DNA of 64,000 bases, from positions 62,001 to 126,000 of the forward strand of contig NZ_QORI02000002.1 of NCBI RefSeq assembly GCF_003325755.1, read 5' to 3'. Both the position numbers and the translations under genes were made by a program. Shown piece by piece: positions 13,548-23,565 of the stretch. This DNA is from Pseudomonas sp. SST3 (GTDB lineage: Bacteria; Pseudomonadota; Gammaproteobacteria; Pseudomonadales; Pseudomonadaceae). Under the pieces are notes generated by a model that worked only from the letters and a program-made list of their open reading frames with translations, was not told the origin of the DNA and made no database searches. Within the stretch, counting starts at the first letter, position 1. Every line of letters starts with the position of its first letter.

Positions 13548-14978
13548 TCAGCCTTGGCTGGGAATCGGCTCGGCTTGCGCGTCCCAGCCGCCACCTAGCG
13601 CCTTGAACAGATCGACCTCGCTGATCATCTGCGCCAGACGATCACCGATGTATTGCTGCTTCACCTCGAACAGCTGGCGCTGAGCATCGAGCAGGGTCAG
13701 GTAGCTATCCACGCCGGTTCGGTAACGCCGTTCCGCCAACCGGAAGTAGTCTTCGCTCGTTTCCAGCAAATCGCGCTGCGCCTGCACCTGGCGGGTATAG
13801 GTCGCCTGTGCGGCCAGACCATCGGCCACTTCGCGAAAGGCTGTCTGGATAGACTGCTCGTACTGGGCGACCTGAATGTTGCGGCTGATTTCGGCGTAGT
13901 CGAGATTGGCGCGCAATTGGCCGGCATTGAAAATCGGCACGCTGATGCTCGGCGAGAAGTTCCAGTAGCTGGAACCACCGTCAAACAGACCGGAGAGTTC
14001 GCTGCTCGCCGTGCCCGCTGCGCCCGTCAGACTGATACGCGGAAAAAAAGCAGCTCGCGCCGCGCCGATATTGGCATTCGCCGCCTTGAGCTGATGCTCG
14101 GCTCGAAGGATATCCGGACGCTTGTGGAGCAGGTCGGACGGCAGGCCGATGGGCAGCGCCGCCAGCTGCTCGCGCTCCAGGTCGCCCGTGGCCGGCAGGT
14201 TGCCGGGAACGTTCTGCCCGAGAAGCAGGGCCAGGGCGTTGCGGTCCTGGGCCACCTGACGCGTGTACTGCTCGATGCGAACCCGCGCCGTGTCAACGGC
14301 GCTGCGCGCCTGGCTCAGCTCGAGCGCAGAAGCGACGCCCACGTCGAAGCTATGCTGCGTCAGGCCGAGGCTCTCTTCGTATGTCTTCAGCGTGTCGCGG
14401 CTGACCTGCAGCAAGGCCTGGTCAGCCTGCAAGGTCAGCCAGGCGCTGGCGACGCTGGCAATCAGGCTGATCCGGGTGCTGCGCTGCGCCGCTTCGGTGG
14501 CGAAGTATTCCTGCAACGCCTGCTCGCGAAGACTGCCGAGACGACCGAAGAGATCCAGCTCCCAGGAAACGCCGAGCGTCGCGCTGTACTGGCTATTGAT
14601 CGCACTCTGTCCGGTCTGATTGAGATCACCTGGCGTGCGGGTACGGTTACCGGTGCCATCGGCGCTCACGGCCGGCAGCAGGTCTGCCCGCTGGATCCGA
14701 TACAGCGCCCGATAGGCGTCGACGTTGAGCGCCGCGACACGCAAATCACGGTTGTTCTCCAGCGCCACGCCAATCAGCTGACGCAGCGCGGGGTCACGGA
14801 AGAACGCCTCCCAGCCCAAGTCCATTTGCTGCCCCTGGCTTGCACCGGAAGCGTACTCATAGGCTTCGCCTTTCGGCCAACTGGCCGCTGTCGGCGCGTC
14901 CGGACGCTGGTATTCGGGAATCAGGGAACAGCCGCTCAGCGCTGCCATCAGTGCCAGGGCCAATACCGACTTGTTCAT
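13548..14978 (-). CDS. oprM: Outer-membrane channel of an RND efflux pump (OprM/TtgC family)
   Basis: This 476-residue lipoprotein (signal peptide ending ALSGC, lipidated Cys17) has the two OEP repeats of TolC-like trimers; the repeat pattern shows as [16 protein letters not shown] in the first half and [14 protein letters not shown] in the second, with [19 protein letters not shown] between them. It forms the exit duct through the outer membrane for the MexB-like pump. It is the last gene of a three-gene operon, overlapping the pump gene by four bases. In the stutzeri group this system has been described as TbtABM; MexAB-OprM and TtgABC are the P. aeruginosa and P. putida versions. Confidence 0.94.
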   Translation of the reverse strand: MNKSVLALALMAALSGCSLIPEYQRPDAPTAASWPKGEAYEYASGASQGQQMDLGWEAFFRDPALRQLIGVALENNRDLRVAALNVDAYRALYRIQRADLLPAVSADGTGNRTRTPGDLNQTGQSAINSQYSATLGVSWELDLFGRLGSLREQALQEYFATEAAQRSTRISLIASVASAWLTLQADQALLQVSRDTLKTYEESLGLTQHSFDVGVASALELSQARSAVDTARVRIEQYTRQVAQDRNALALLLGQNVPGNLPATGDLEREQLAALPIGLPSDLLHKRPDILRAEHQLKAANANIGAARAAFFPRISLTGAAGTASSELSGLFDGGSSYWNFSPSISVPIFNAGQLRANLDYAEISRNIQVAQYEQSIQTAFREVADGLAAQATYTRQVQAQRDLLETSEDYFRLAERRYRTGVDSYLTLLDAQRQLFEVKQQYIGDRLAQMISEVDLFKALGGGWDAQAEPIPSQG

Positions 14979-17900
14979 TGTGAATCTCCCTTCGGTTCTT
15001 CGACGGTTTTTCTGCGATCACCAATCGAGGACACCAGAACATAGAACAGCGGCACCCAGAAGATCACCAGCAGGGTCGCAGTGATCATTCCGCCGATTAC
15101 ACCGGTACCGATGGCATGCGAGCTGCCGGCACCCGCACCGCTCGCCAGCGCTAGTGGTACCACGCCAAGGGTAAAGGCCAGCGAGGTCATGACGATAGGC
15201 CGCAAACGCATCCGGCAGGCCTGGACTGCCGCATCGAAGCGACTCATGCCTTGCTCGTGCAGGTCCTTGGCGAACTCTACGATCAGGATTGCGTTCTTCG
15301 CAGTCAAGCCGATGGTGGTCAGCAGACCGACCTGGAAGAACACATCGTTGGATAAACCGCGGCCGAGGGTAGCGAGCAGCGCACCGATCACCCCCAGCGG
15401 CACCACCAGCATGACTGCGAATGGAATCGACCAGCTCTCGTAGAGCGCCGCAAGGCAGAGGAACACCACCAGCAGGGACAATGCATAAAGCGCCGGCGCC
15501 TGATCACCGGAGAGCCGTTCTTCGTACGACAGCCCGGTCCAGGAAATACCCACGCCCGGTGGCAGCTGTTGGGCCAGCTCCTCTACCGCCGCCATGGCCT
15601 CACCGGAGCTGTATCCCGGCGCAGCCTGCCCCATGATCTCCATCGCCGACACACCGTTATAGCGCGACAGCTTGGGCGACCCGTAAACCCACTCACCGCT
15701 GGCGAACGCGCTGAACGGCACCATTTCCCCCTGGTCGTTGCGTACGTACCATTTCTGGAAGTCTTCTGGATTCATTCGAGCAGACGCCTCGCCCTGCATG
15801 TAAACCTTCTTCACGCGGCCGCGGTCGATGAAGTCGTTCACATAACTCGAGCCCCAACCAATCGACAACGTGTTGTTGATTGCCGCGAGCGACACGCCGA
15901 GCACCCGAGCCTTTTCGTCGTCGATCTGCAGCTGATACTGCGGCTCGTCATTGAGGCCGTTCGGTCGCACCGCCATCAGCGCTGGATGCTGCGCAGCAAG
16001 CCCGAGGAACTGATTGCGTGCATTCATCAGGACGTCGTGACCGACACCAGCGCGGTCCTGCAGGTAGAAGTTGAAGCCGGTTGCGTTGCCCAGTTCCATT
16101 ACGGCGGGCGGCGCGAAGGCAAACACCATGGCATCACGGAACGTACTGAAGTGCTGCTGAGCGCGCTGCGCCAGAGACGCCACGTCCTGGCCTTCAGCCG
16201 TGCGCTCGCTCCAGGGCTTCAGGCCGATGAAGGCCATTGCAGAGTTCTGCCCGCGTCCGGCGAAGTTGAAACCAGTCACCGTGAAGACCGACTGGACTAC
16301 GTCGGACTCCTCTTTCAACAGATACTCACGCATCGCATCGACGGTTTGCTGAGTACGCTCGGCGGTCGACCCCGCCGGCGTCTGAACCTGGGCGAAGAGC
16401 ACGCCCTGGTCTTCGTCGGGCAGAAACGAGGTTGGCAGCTTGGTAAATAGAACAGCCATGGCGGCAACAATGCCTGCGTACAACAACAGGTAGGGAATCT
16501 TGCGCTTGAGAACGCTACGTACACCCTTCTCGTAGCCGCCGACGCCCCGATCGAAGGTTCGGTTGAACCAGCCGAAGAAGCCACGCTTCTCGTGATGATG
16601 CCCCTTTGGAATAGGCTTGAGCAGCGTGGCACAGAGCGCTGGCGTGAAGATCAGTGCCACCAGCACCGAAAGCGTCATGGCCGAGGCAATAGTGATCGCA
16701 AACTGCCTGTAAATCACACCGGTCGAGCCACCGAAGAACGCCATCGGTACGAACACGGCGGAAAGCACCAGACCGATACCCACCAGCGCGCCCTGAATCT
16801 GGGTCATCGACTTGCGTGTTGCTTCGAGCGGTGACAAGCCTTCTTCGGCCATCACCCGCTCGACGTTCTCCACAACCACGATGGCATCGTCCACCAGCAG
16901 GCCGATCGCCAACACCATCGCGAACATGGTCAGCGTATTGACGCTGAAGCCGAACACTGCAAGAACGCCGAACGTGCCCAGCAGCACGACCGGTACGGCC
17001 AGCGTCGGGATCAGCGTGGCGCGAAAGTTCTGCAGGAACAGGTACATCACCAGGAAAACCAGGACGATGGCTTCGAACAGGGTATGCACGACACCGGTAA
17101 TCGATGCCGAAACCACTGGGGAAGTGTCGTACGGGTAAACCACTTCCATGCCAGGCGGGAAGAACGGCTCCAGCTCGGCAATCGTTGCGCGCACGGCCTT
17201 GGCGGTGTTCAGCGCATTAGCTCCGGTTGCCAGCTTGACGGCGATCGCCGATGCAGGCTTACCGTTATACAGCGCGCTGATGGCCGAGCTTTGCTCCGCC
17301 AGCTCGACCCGCGCAACGTCGCCCAGACGTACCTGGGAGCCGTCACTGTTGACTTTGAGCAGGATGTCGCGGAACTGCTCCGGCGTCTGCAGACGCGTTT
17401 TGCCGATGATGGTCGCACTGAGCTGCTGCCCTGGGACGGCTGGCAATCCACCGAACTGCCCTCCGGAAACCTGCACGTTCTGCGCTCGAATCGCATCACC
17501 GACGTCGACCGGAGTAAGGGCAAAATTGTTCAGCTTCGCCGGATCGAGCCAGATCCGCATGGCATATTGCGAGCCGAACACCTGAAAATCGCCTACCCCG
17601 GCCGTACGGGAAATCGGGTCCTGGATGTTCGATACGATGTAATCGGAAAGGTCACCTCGGCGCATGCTGCCGTCAGTGGACACCACACCGATCACCATAA
17701 GGAAGTTACGCACTGCCTTGGTGACGCGGATACCTTGCTGCTGGACTTCCTGCGGCAGCAGCGGCGTGGCCAGCTGCAACTTGTTTTGCACCTGCACCTG
17801 CGCGATGTCCGGGTCAGTGCCTTGCTCGAAGGTCACCGTGATACTCATGCTGCCGTCCGAGTTGCTTTCCGACGACATGTAGCGCAACCCGTCAATGCCG

Positions 17901-18109
17901 TTCAGTTGCTGTTCGATCACCTGAACCACAGTGTCCTGCACGGTCTGCGCAGACGCGCCCGGGTAGTTGACCTGAATGCCCACCGCTGGAGGCGCGATGC
18001 TCGGATACTGGTTGACGGGCAGACCCAGGATCGCAAGCCCCCCGGCAAGCATGATCACCAAGGCTATGACCCAGGCAAAAATGGGACGATCGATGAAAAA
18101 TCTAGACAT
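14975..18109 (-). CDS. mexB: RND multidrug efflux transporter (MexB/TtgB family)
   Basis: At 1044 residues this is a full-length HAE1-family RND pump. It starts [19 protein letters not shown], keeps the proton-relay aspartate pair in [14 protein letters not shown] (near residue 408), and has the large duplicated periplasmic loops and the second set of helices ending in [24 protein letters not shown]. It trades protons for export of drugs, solvents and detergents from the inner membrane and periplasm. The adaptor gene lies 24 bases upstream and the channel gene overlaps its end, so the three form one transcript. No damage is seen. Confidence 0.97.
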   Translation of the reverse strand: MSRFFIDRPIFAWVIALVIMLAGGLAILGLPVNQYPSIAPPAVGIQVNYPGASAQTVQDTVVQVIEQQLNGIDGLRYMSSESNSDGSMSITVTFEQGTDPDIAQVQVQNKLQLATPLLPQEVQQQGIRVTKAVRNFLMVIGVVSTDGSMRRGDLSDYIVSNIQDPISRTAGVGDFQVFGSQYAMRIWLDPAKLNNFALTPVDVGDAIRAQNVQVSGGQFGGLPAVPGQQLSATIIGKTRLQTPEQFRDILLKVNSDGSQVRLGDVARVELAEQSSAISALYNGKPASAIAVKLATGANALNTAKAVRATIAELEPFFPPGMEVVYPYDTSPVVSASITGVVHTLFEAIVLVFLVMYLFLQNFRATLIPTLAVPVVLLGTFGVLAVFGFSVNTLTMFAMVLAIGLLVDDAIVVVENVERVMAEEGLSPLEATRKSMTQIQGALVGIGLVLSAVFVPMAFFGGSTGVIYRQFAITIASAMTLSVLVALIFTPALCATLLKPIPKGHHHEKRGFFGWFNRTFDRGVGGYEKGVRSVLKRKIPYLLLYAGIVAAMAVLFTKLPTSFLPDEDQGVLFAQVQTPAGSTAERTQQTVDAMREYLLKEESDVVQSVFTVTGFNFAGRGQNSAMAFIGLKPWSERTAEGQDVASLAQRAQQHFSTFRDAMVFAFAPPAVMELGNATGFNFYLQDRAGVGHDVLMNARNQFLGLAAQHPALMAVRPNGLNDEPQYQLQIDDEKARVLGVSLAAINNTLSIGWGSSYVNDFIDRGRVKKVYMQGEASARMNPEDFQKWYVRNDQGEMVPFSAFASGEWVYGSPKLSRYNGVSAMEIMGQAAPGYSSGEAMAAVEELAQQLPPGVGISWTGLSYEERLSGDQAPALYALSLLVVFLCLAALYESWSIPFAVMLVVPLGVIGALLATLGRGLSNDVFFQVGLLTTIGLTAKNAILIVEFAKDLHEQGMSRFDAAVQACRMRLRPIVMTSLAFTLGVVPLALASGAGAGSSHAIGTGVIGGMITATLLVIFWVPLFYVLVSSIGDRRKTVEEPKGDSQ

Positions 18110-18133
18110 TGGATGATTATCCTTGGCTCAGCC

Positions 18134-19261
18134 TTACTGCGCGTTTGGCTGGGCAGACGCAACGTTGGAAGCCGGCACGGCTTTGACTTCAATACCAGGC
18201 CGTATGAACTGCAGGCCCTCGGTGATCAGACGATCCCCGGCGTTCAGGCCTTCGTTGATCAGCCAGCGATTGCCAACGGTCCGCGAGGCCACCACCTGGC
18301 GAAGCTCGACCTGGTTGTCGGCGTTGACGACCAGGGCGGTCGCACTGCCATTCGGCGTACGGGTGATGCCCTGCTGCGGTGCCAGGATCGCTTCACTTCT
18401 CACGCCGGCCACCAACTGTGCATGGACGAACATGCCGGGAAGCAGCATTTTGTCAGGATTGGGGAACACGGCGCGGAGCACCACCGAACCGGTGCCGGCA
18501 TCTACCGATACTTCGGAGAATTCCAGCTTGCCCTCGTGCGGGTATTCACTGCCGTCTTCCAGGGTCAGCGTCACCTTGGCTGCGTTTTCGCCGGCTTTTT
18601 CCAGCCGCCCTTCGGCCAGGTCACGGCGCAGATTGAGCAGTTCCCGGGCCGGCTGAGTCACATCGATATAGATCGGGTCGAGCTGCTGAATGACCGCCAG
18701 CTCTTGCGCCTGGCCGTTATTGACCAGCGCGCCTTCGGTAACCGCCGAGCGACCTATACGCCCGGATATAGGCGCCAGGACCTTGGTGTAGCGCACATTG
18801 ATGCGCGCCTGCTCGAGGTTGGCTTCGGCTTGCAGGCTGGCTGCCCGAGCTTCTTCGTAAGCCTGCTTACTGACCGCCTGCTCTTCGACCAGTAGCGCAT
18901 AGCGATCGGCCAGCGACTTGGTGGATGCCAGGCTAGCCTGGGCGCTCTTGTATGCAGCCTGATAGACCGAGTCGTCAATCTGATAGAGCTGCTGCCCCGC
19001 TTTGACATCGCTACCTTCGGTGAACAGCCGCTTCTGAATGATGCCGTCCACCTGAGGACGCACCTCGGCGATGCGATAGGGCTGCGCCCGTCCGGGAAGT
19101 TCGGTAGTCAGGGCGAAAGGCTCTGCCGCGAGCGTCACCACTCCGACCTGAGGCGTTTCCTGAGCGGCAGGCGCCGAGGCCTCTTTTTCCTCGCAGCCGC
19201 TGAGCAGGGTTACCACGGCGAAAAGTGAGATCAGAGCAGCACCGGCTGACTTGATAGGCAT
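18134..19261 (-). CDS. mexA: RND efflux periplasmic adaptor lipoprotein (MexA/TtgA family)
   Basis: The adaptor links the pump to the outer-membrane channel. The 375-residue product has a lipobox LLSGC (Cys23), the barrel-sandwich half-motif PQVDGIIQKRLFTEGSDVKAGQ, a coiled-coil hairpin (about residues 100-160), the second half-motif APISGRIGRSAVTEGALV, and a C-terminal membrane-proximal domain. The ATG at 19261 has ACGAGG eight bases upstream; the longer open frame is not used. A TtgR-like operator lies about 83 bases upstream. In relatives a mexR or ttgR repressor gene sits divergently at this point, but none is present here. Confidence 0.95.
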   Translation of the reverse strand: MPIKSAGAALISLFAVVTLLSGCEEKEASAPAAQETPQVGVVTLAAEPFALTTELPGRAQPYRIAEVRPQVDGIIQKRLFTEGSDVKAGQQLYQIDDSVYQAAYKSAQASLASTKSLADRYALLVEEQAVSKQAYEEARAASLQAEANLEQARINVRYTKVLAPISGRIGRSAVTEGALVNNGQAQELAVIQQLDPIYIDVTQPARELLNLRRDLAEGRLEKAGENAAKVTLTLEDGSEYPHEGKLEFSEVSVDAGTGSVVLRAVFPNPDKMLLPGMFVHAQLVAGVRSEAILAPQQGITRTPNGSATALVVNADNQVELRQVVASRTVGNRWLINEGLNAGDRLITEGLQFIRPGIEVKAVPASNVASAQPNAQ

Positions 19262-19343
19262 AAGTAGAACCTCGTTGAACGGGCAAACCAAGGGAACGCG
19301 CGCCCCCTGGCCAGATACGGATGGCAGAATGCAACGAATGTTC

Positions 19344-19368
19344 TTACATGCAAGACTGTTTGTAAATA
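19344..19368 (-). promoter_or_regulatory. TtgR-like operator and promoter region of the efflux operon
   Basis: Read on the minus strand, TATTTACAAACA is followed by a second arm CATGTAAG; the arms TTACA/TGTAA are 12 bases apart. From memory this closely matches the TtgR operator of the P. putida ttgABC promoter. TTTACA inside it can serve as a -35, with a weak -10 GAACAT 17 bases on, so a bound repressor would block the promoter. Confidence 0.65.
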
Positions 19369-19463
19369 GCCAAAGGGGCACACCGGGCTCTGTCCTGCGT
19401 CTTACGGCGGATATTTCGTACCGCGATCCACACCTGATCGACCGATGTTCTGAGGTGGAAAGC

Positions 19464-19491
19464 AAAACGCCGGCTTACGCCGGCGTTTTTT
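19464..19491. terminator. Terminator between yceI and the efflux promoter
   Basis: AACGCCGGC (19466-19474) and GCCGGCGTT (19479-19487) form a perfect nine-pair stem with a four-base loop. Six T follow on the plus strand and four on the minus strand. It serves yceI on the minus strand, but the better U tract faces the plus strand, where no gene now precedes it. The rest of the 246-bp gap (19262-19507) holds the operator and nothing else I can support. Confidence 0.8.
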
Positions 19492-19507
19492 GCTCACCTA
19501 AATGCCT

Positions 19508-20083
19508 TTACTGGCGAACACCTTCAACCGAGATGATCAGATCGACGGTTTGCGAGGCTGGCCCCAGGTCCATCTTGATATCGAAATCTTTCAGACTCAG
19601 CGTGGTGGTGCCTTCGAAGCCGGCGCGATAGCCGCCCCAGGGATCCTTGCCTTCACCAATGAACTTGGCCGCGATCACCACCGGCTTGGTCACGCCATTG
19701 AGGGTCAGATCACCGGTGATATCAGCGGTACCTTCACCCGTCGACTTCACCGAGGTGGACTTGAAGGTGGCGGTTGGATGCTCGGAGACGTTGAGGAAAT
19801 CGTCGCTGCGCAGGTGCTTGTCGCGCTCGGCATGGTTGGAGTCGACACTGCCCGTTTGCAGCGTTACGTTGACTTCGCTGGCTTCTGGCTGGGCGGCATC
19901 AAAGCTGAAGCTGCCATCGAAATCCTTGAACGTACCCCACAGCCAGCTATAACCCAGGTGGCTGATTTTGAAATTGACGAAGGCGTGCTGGCCTTTCTTA
20001 TCGATCACATAGTCGGCGGCGGCAGCCTGCCCTGCGAACAGCATCGAGCCTATGGCGAGTGCAGCAAAGGTTTTCTTTAACAT
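19508..20083 (-). CDS. YceI-family periplasmic protein
   Basis: This 191-residue protein has a signal peptide (ends QAAA) and the YceI lipocalin-like beta barrel: it opens [21 protein letters not shown], has DFDGSFSFD, then the family stretch [20 protein letters not shown] and the end [10 protein letters not shown]. YceI proteins bind long isoprenoid or fatty lipids in the periplasm; the exact ligand here is unknown. The gene lies 28 bases downstream of a cytochrome b561 gene on the same strand, the classic yceJ-yceI pairing, so they are probably one operon. The homologous P. aeruginosa gene also sits next to mexAB-oprM. Confidence 0.92.
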   Translation of the reverse strand: MLKKTFAALAIGSMLFAGQAAAADYVIDKKGQHAFVNFKISHLGYSWLWGTFKDFDGSFSFDAAQPEASEVNVTLQTGSVDSNHAERDKHLRSDDFLNVSEHPTATFKSTSVKSTGEGTADITGDLTLNGVTKPVVIAAKFIGEGKDPWGGYRAGFEGTTTLSLKDFDIKMDLGPASQTVDLIISVEGVRQ

Positions 20084-20111
20084 CTGTGGTCTCCTTGGGA
20101 TAAGTAACGCA

Positions 20112-20660
20112 TCAAGCGCGGCCGAGCATTCGTTTGAGCGTCGAATCGCGATCGATGAAATGGTGTTTCAGCGCTGCCAGGGCATGCACGCCTGAAAGAA
20201 TCAACAAGGCCCACGCAAGGTATTCATGGACCAGGCCGGCGATGTCCTCCTGGTTCGGTATCGAGGTCACCAGCGCAGGCACGTCGAACCAGCCGAAGAC
20301 GCTGATCGCACGACCATCTGCCGTGGAAATCAAGTAGCCAGAAATCATCACCGCGAACAGGCCCAGATAAAGAAGCCCGTGCCCGGCCTTGGTAGCCAAA
20401 CGCGCCGTCCGGCCATGGCTTGCCAGCGGCGCCGGACCCTGACTGACGAATCTCCAGATAATTCGCAGCACCATCAACCCCAGCAGTAGCAAGCCGATGC
20501 TCTTGTGAATATCCGGTGCGGTGCGGTACCAGCTGCTGTAGTAGGTCAGCCCTACCATCCAGTAGCCCAGCGCGAACAGCCCGACCACGGCAATCGCCAC
20601 CAGCCAGTGCATCACGATGCTGATCAGGCCGTAGTTGTTCGAAGAGTTTCGCCAATGCAT
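20112..20660 (-). CDS. Cytochrome b561 (YceJ-like)
   Basis: The 182-residue inner-membrane protein has four hydrophobic helices and the histidines expected to ligate two b hemes: His18 in SIVMHWLVA, His52 in APDIHKSIG, and later histidines in [25 protein letters not shown]. Proteins of this family move electrons between the quinone pool and a periplasmic acceptor. It is co-oriented with yceI and probably transcribed with it. It is divergent from bioA; the 165 bases between them must hold both promoters, but I see no convincing consensus elements. Confidence 0.9.
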   Translation of the reverse strand: MHWRNSSNNYGLISIVMHWLVAIAVVGLFALGYWMVGLTYYSSWYRTAPDIHKSIGLLLLGLMVLRIIWRFVSQGPAPLASHGRTARLATKAGHGLLYLGLFAVMISGYLISTADGRAISVFGWFDVPALVTSIPNQEDIAGLVHEYLAWALLILSGVHALAALKHHFIDRDSTLKRMLGRA

Positions 20661-20825
20661 GAAAAGGGTCCGAAGTTGAGTTCGACAAGCCTAACGACTA
20701 ACAGATCGAATTGAATCGCATTTTTTCGTTTCAATCTATCGAACAGGCAGATATGTCTGCTCGCGGTAAAGCGACAACGAGTTCTGCTAGGCTGCGCCGG
20801 TTTCCATTCACGCAAAGGAGCGACC

Positions 20826-22232
20826 ATGAGCCTGAACGACAGCTGGATGCAGCGCGACCTCTCGGTACTCTGGCATCCCTGTACCCAGATGAAGGACCAC
20901 GAGCAGCTTCCGCTGATCCCGATACGACGCGGCGAAGGCGTCTGGCTCGAGGATTTCGACGGCAAGCGTTATCTGGATGCGGTCAGTTCATGGTGGGTCA
21001 ACGTGTTTGGTCATGCCAACCCACGGATCAATCAGCGCATCAAAGATCAACTCGATCAGTTGGAACATGTGATGCTCGCCGGTTTCAGCCATCAGCCGGT
21101 AGTCGAGCTTTCCGAGCGGCTGGTACAGATCACACCTGCCGGCCTCGATCGGGTGTTTTACACCGATAACGGTTCGACCGGCATCGAGGTTGCGCTGAAG
21201 ATGAGCTTCCATTACTGGCGCAACATCGGGCAACCGAACAAACAGCGTTTCGTCACCCTGACCAATAGCTATCACGGCGAAACCGTGGCGGCCATGTCGG
21301 TGGGCGACGTCGCATTGTTTACCGATACCTACAAGCCGCTGCTGCTGAACACATTCAAGGTCCCTAGCCCGGATTGTTATCTGCGCCCCGACGGCATGAG
21401 CTGGGAAGCACATTCGCGCAACATGTTCGCCCTTATGGAGCAGACGCTCGCCGAGCATCACGATGAGATCGCCGCAGTTATCGTTGAGCCGCTGATCCAA
21501 GGCGCCGGCGGCATGCGCATGTATCACCCGGTCTACCTCAAGCTGCTGCGCGAGGCTTGTGATCGCTACGATGTACACCTGATCCACGACGAGATCGCCG
21601 TCGGCTTCGGCCGTACCGGGACCATGTTCGCCTGCGAGCAGGCGGGTATCACGCCGGACTTTCTCTGCCTGTCCAAGGCGCTCACCGGGGGTTACCTGCC
21701 GATGGCCGCCGTGTTGACGACCGACAAGCTCTATCAAGCGTTCTATGACGACTACTCGACCTTGCGCGCCTTCCTGCATTCGCACACCTATACCGGCAAT
21801 CCGTTGGCCTGCGCTGCAGCGTTGGCGACCCTCGAAATCTTCGAGCAGGACAACGTCATCGAAGCCAACAAGGCGCTTGCCGCGCGAATGACGAAAGCCA
21901 CCGAGCACCTCAGCGACCACCCACAGGTGGCCGAGGTGCGCCAGACCGGCATGGCCGTTGCGATCGAGATGGTGCAAGACAAGGCCAGCAAGACCCCTTA
22001 CCCCTGGCAGGAACGCCGCGGGCTCAAGGTCTACCAGCACGCCCTGCAGCGTGGCGCCCTGTTGCGCCCATTGGGCAGCGTGGTGTATTTCCTGCCGCCG
22101 TATACCATCACCGAAGAGCAGATCGACTTCCTCGCTGAGGTCGCCACCGAAGGCATCGATATCGCAACGCGCGCATCCATCAGCGTCGCGGTGACCCCAG
22201 GAGCGCCCAGCGAGTTTCGCGATCCCGGTTAG
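20826..22232 (+). CDS. bioA: Adenosylmethionine-8-amino-7-oxononanoate aminotransferase (biotin synthesis)
   Basis: BioA makes 7,8-diaminopelargonate in biotin synthesis with SAM as amino donor and PLP as cofactor. The 468-residue protein opens DLSVLWHPCTQMKDHE, a BioA hallmark, binds PLP through the lysine of LSKALTGGYLPMAA with the aspartate of HLIHDEIAVGFGRTG, and has NGSTGIEVALKMSFHYW. AAGGAG precedes the ATG at 20826. It stands apart from other bio genes and is followed 78 bases later by rsmE, the same order as in P. aeruginosa. The last 20 residues extend past the usual end and look unstructured. Confidence 0.95.
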   Translation: MSLNDSWMQRDLSVLWHPCTQMKDHEQLPLIPIRRGEGVWLEDFDGKRYLDAVSSWWVNVFGHANPRINQRIKDQLDQLEHVMLAGFSHQPVVELSERLVQITPAGLDRVFYTDNGSTGIEVALKMSFHYWRNIGQPNKQRFVTLTNSYHGETVAAMSVGDVALFTDTYKPLLLNTFKVPSPDCYLRPDGMSWEAHSRNMFALMEQTLAEHHDEIAAVIVEPLIQGAGGMRMYHPVYLKLLREACDRYDVHLIHDEIAVGFGRTGTMFACEQAGITPDFLCLSKALTGGYLPMAAVLTTDKLYQAFYDDYSTLRAFLHSHTYTGNPLACAAALATLEIFEQDNVIEANKALAARMTKATEHLSDHPQVAEVRQTGMAVAIEMVQDKASKTPYPWQERRGLKVYQHALQRGALLRPLGSVVYFLPPYTITEEQIDFLAEVATEGIDIATRASISVAVTPGAPSEFRDPG

Positions 22233-22310
22233 CGCAGGTCCGGTGCAGGCTTCAGAGACTGTGGTCAACGTTATAGACTGCCGCCTCATTTCTCGATCGC
22301 AGTTGTCCCG

Positions 22311-23039
22311 ATGCGCATATCCCGATTCTTCGTCGATGCACCACTCTCACTCGGCGCTCATGCGCTACCGGAGGCCTCAGCCCATTACATCAGCCGAGTC
22401 CTGAGGCTTACGAACGGCGCAGTGGTGCAGCTGTTCGACGGCAGCGGTCTGGAATACCGGGGCGAGGTGGTCGAGGTAGGCAAGAAGCAGGTGACGGTCG
22501 AACTGAGCGAGCAGCTGCCCGGTCTGCCCGAGCCGGGCCTGAGGATTCACCTCGGCCAAGGGCTGTCGCGCGGTGAGCGAATGGACTGGGCGATTCAAAA
22601 GGCGACGGAGCTTGGCGCCACGGAGATCACGCCCATCGTCAGCGAGCGCTGTGAAGTACGCCTGAAGGACGAACGAGCCGACAAGCGCCTGGCCCACTGG
22701 CGCCAGATCGCCATCAGCGCTTGCGAGCAGAGCGGCCGCTCGGTCATCCCTACCATCCATCCGCCAATGCCGCTGCAGGATTGGTTGGCGGTGGAAGCGG
22801 AGCTGAAGTTGGTCCTGCACCCGGTAGCCGAATCGCTGTCGACCCACCAGCGACCCGCCACGTTGGCGTTTCTAATCGGCCCGGAAGGCGGCTTGAGTGA
22901 TTCGGAAGTCGAACAGGCCCGGAGTGCCGGATTCAAGCCGGCCAGCCTCGGGCCGCGCGTGCTGCGCACCGAGACCGCACCGGTGGTCGCATTGAGCGTT
23001 GCACAGCTGCTTTGGGGCGACTTTCAGGCCGACGCCTGA
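22311..23039 (+). CDS. rsmE: 16S rRNA m3U1498 methyltransferase
   Basis: RsmE methylates N3 of U1498 in 16S rRNA using SAM. The 242-residue length fits. The N-terminal PUA-like part opens MRISRFFVDAPL with HYISRVLRL, and the C-terminal SPOUT knot shows GERMDWAIQKATELGATEITPI, LIGPEGGLSDSEVE and LGPRVLRTETAPVVALS. It is encoded just after bioA and converges on chpC with a 55-base gap in which no terminator is obvious. Confidence 0.95.
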   Translation: MRISRFFVDAPLSLGAHALPEASAHYISRVLRLTNGAVVQLFDGSGLEYRGEVVEVGKKQVTVELSEQLPGLPEPGLRIHLGQGLSRGERMDWAIQKATELGATEITPIVSERCEVRLKDERADKRLAHWRQIAISACEQSGRSVIPTIHPPMPLQDWLAVEAELKLVLHPVAESLSTHQRPATLAFLIGPEGGLSDSEVEQARSAGFKPASLGPRVLRTETAPVVALSVAQLLWGDFQADA

Positions 23040-23094
23040 TGACACCGTATCGCTGGGCGATAGGCGGCCGCAGAAGCCGAGCTAAGCGGGCGTA

Positions 23095-23565
23095 TCAAAT
23101 CAACCCAGCATCCGCCAGTTTCTGCTCCAGCGCGACCAGGTCCGGGATCCGCGCTTGTACGTCACCGAGGTTGACCGCATCCAACTCGAGCGGCGCGAGC
23201 GCCACGTCCGAGCGTGCCAGGCTCGGGTCAACCTTGATCGAGCGAGGAATGCCCTGCACCAGCAAGGCGATAAATTTCACATGATCGCGTCCGCCCAAGG
23301 CGTTGAGCACCGCCACTCGCGCCTGTGAACCCGTTTCGGGCTGCCCGTTGGACGCTGCCTCGAACGACAGCAGCGGCAACGTCAGGTCGCGCCAGGTGAC
23401 CTGTCCGAGAAACCACGACGGCATGCCTTGAGTGGATTGCGGGGTGCGATAGGGAATCAGCTCGGCGACGGCGACGTTGGGCAACAGCAGGGTGCGGTCA
23501 GCCAAAGGCACCAGCAGGCCGGTGATACTGGCGGAAGAATCCTGAGTGATAGCGGATTGACTCAT
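23095..23565 (-). CDS. chpC: CheW-like coupling protein ChpC
   Basis: ChpC is a second CheW-type coupler of the Pil-Chp pathway that links receptors to the ChpA kinase. The 156-residue protein is essentially one CheW domain (LLVPLADRTLLLPNVAVAELIPY, then WFLGQVTWRDLTLPLLSFE). It is the last gene of the operon; its start overlaps the chpB stop by four bases (ATGA). In P. aeruginosa chpD and chpE follow; here the next genes are rsmE and bioA on the other strand, so the cluster ends with chpC. Confidence 0.92.
   Translation of the reverse strand: MSQSAITQDSSASITGLLVPLADRTLLLPNVAVAELIPYRTPQSTQGMPSWFLGQVTWRDLTLPLLSFEAASNGQPETGSQARVAVLNALGGRDHVKFIALLVQGIPRSIKVDPSLARSDVALAPLELDAVNLGDVQARIPDLVALEQKLADAGLI

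Noticed and set aside
19370..19463. Remnant of a mexR or ttgR coding sequence
   Set aside because: All three plus-strand frames were read; none resembles a MarR or TetR regulator, so loss of the gene appears complete.
20661..20825. Sigma-70 promoter for bioA (TTGAAT at 20711)
   Set aside because: The hexamer 17 bases downstream is a poor -10, so the pair is not convincing.
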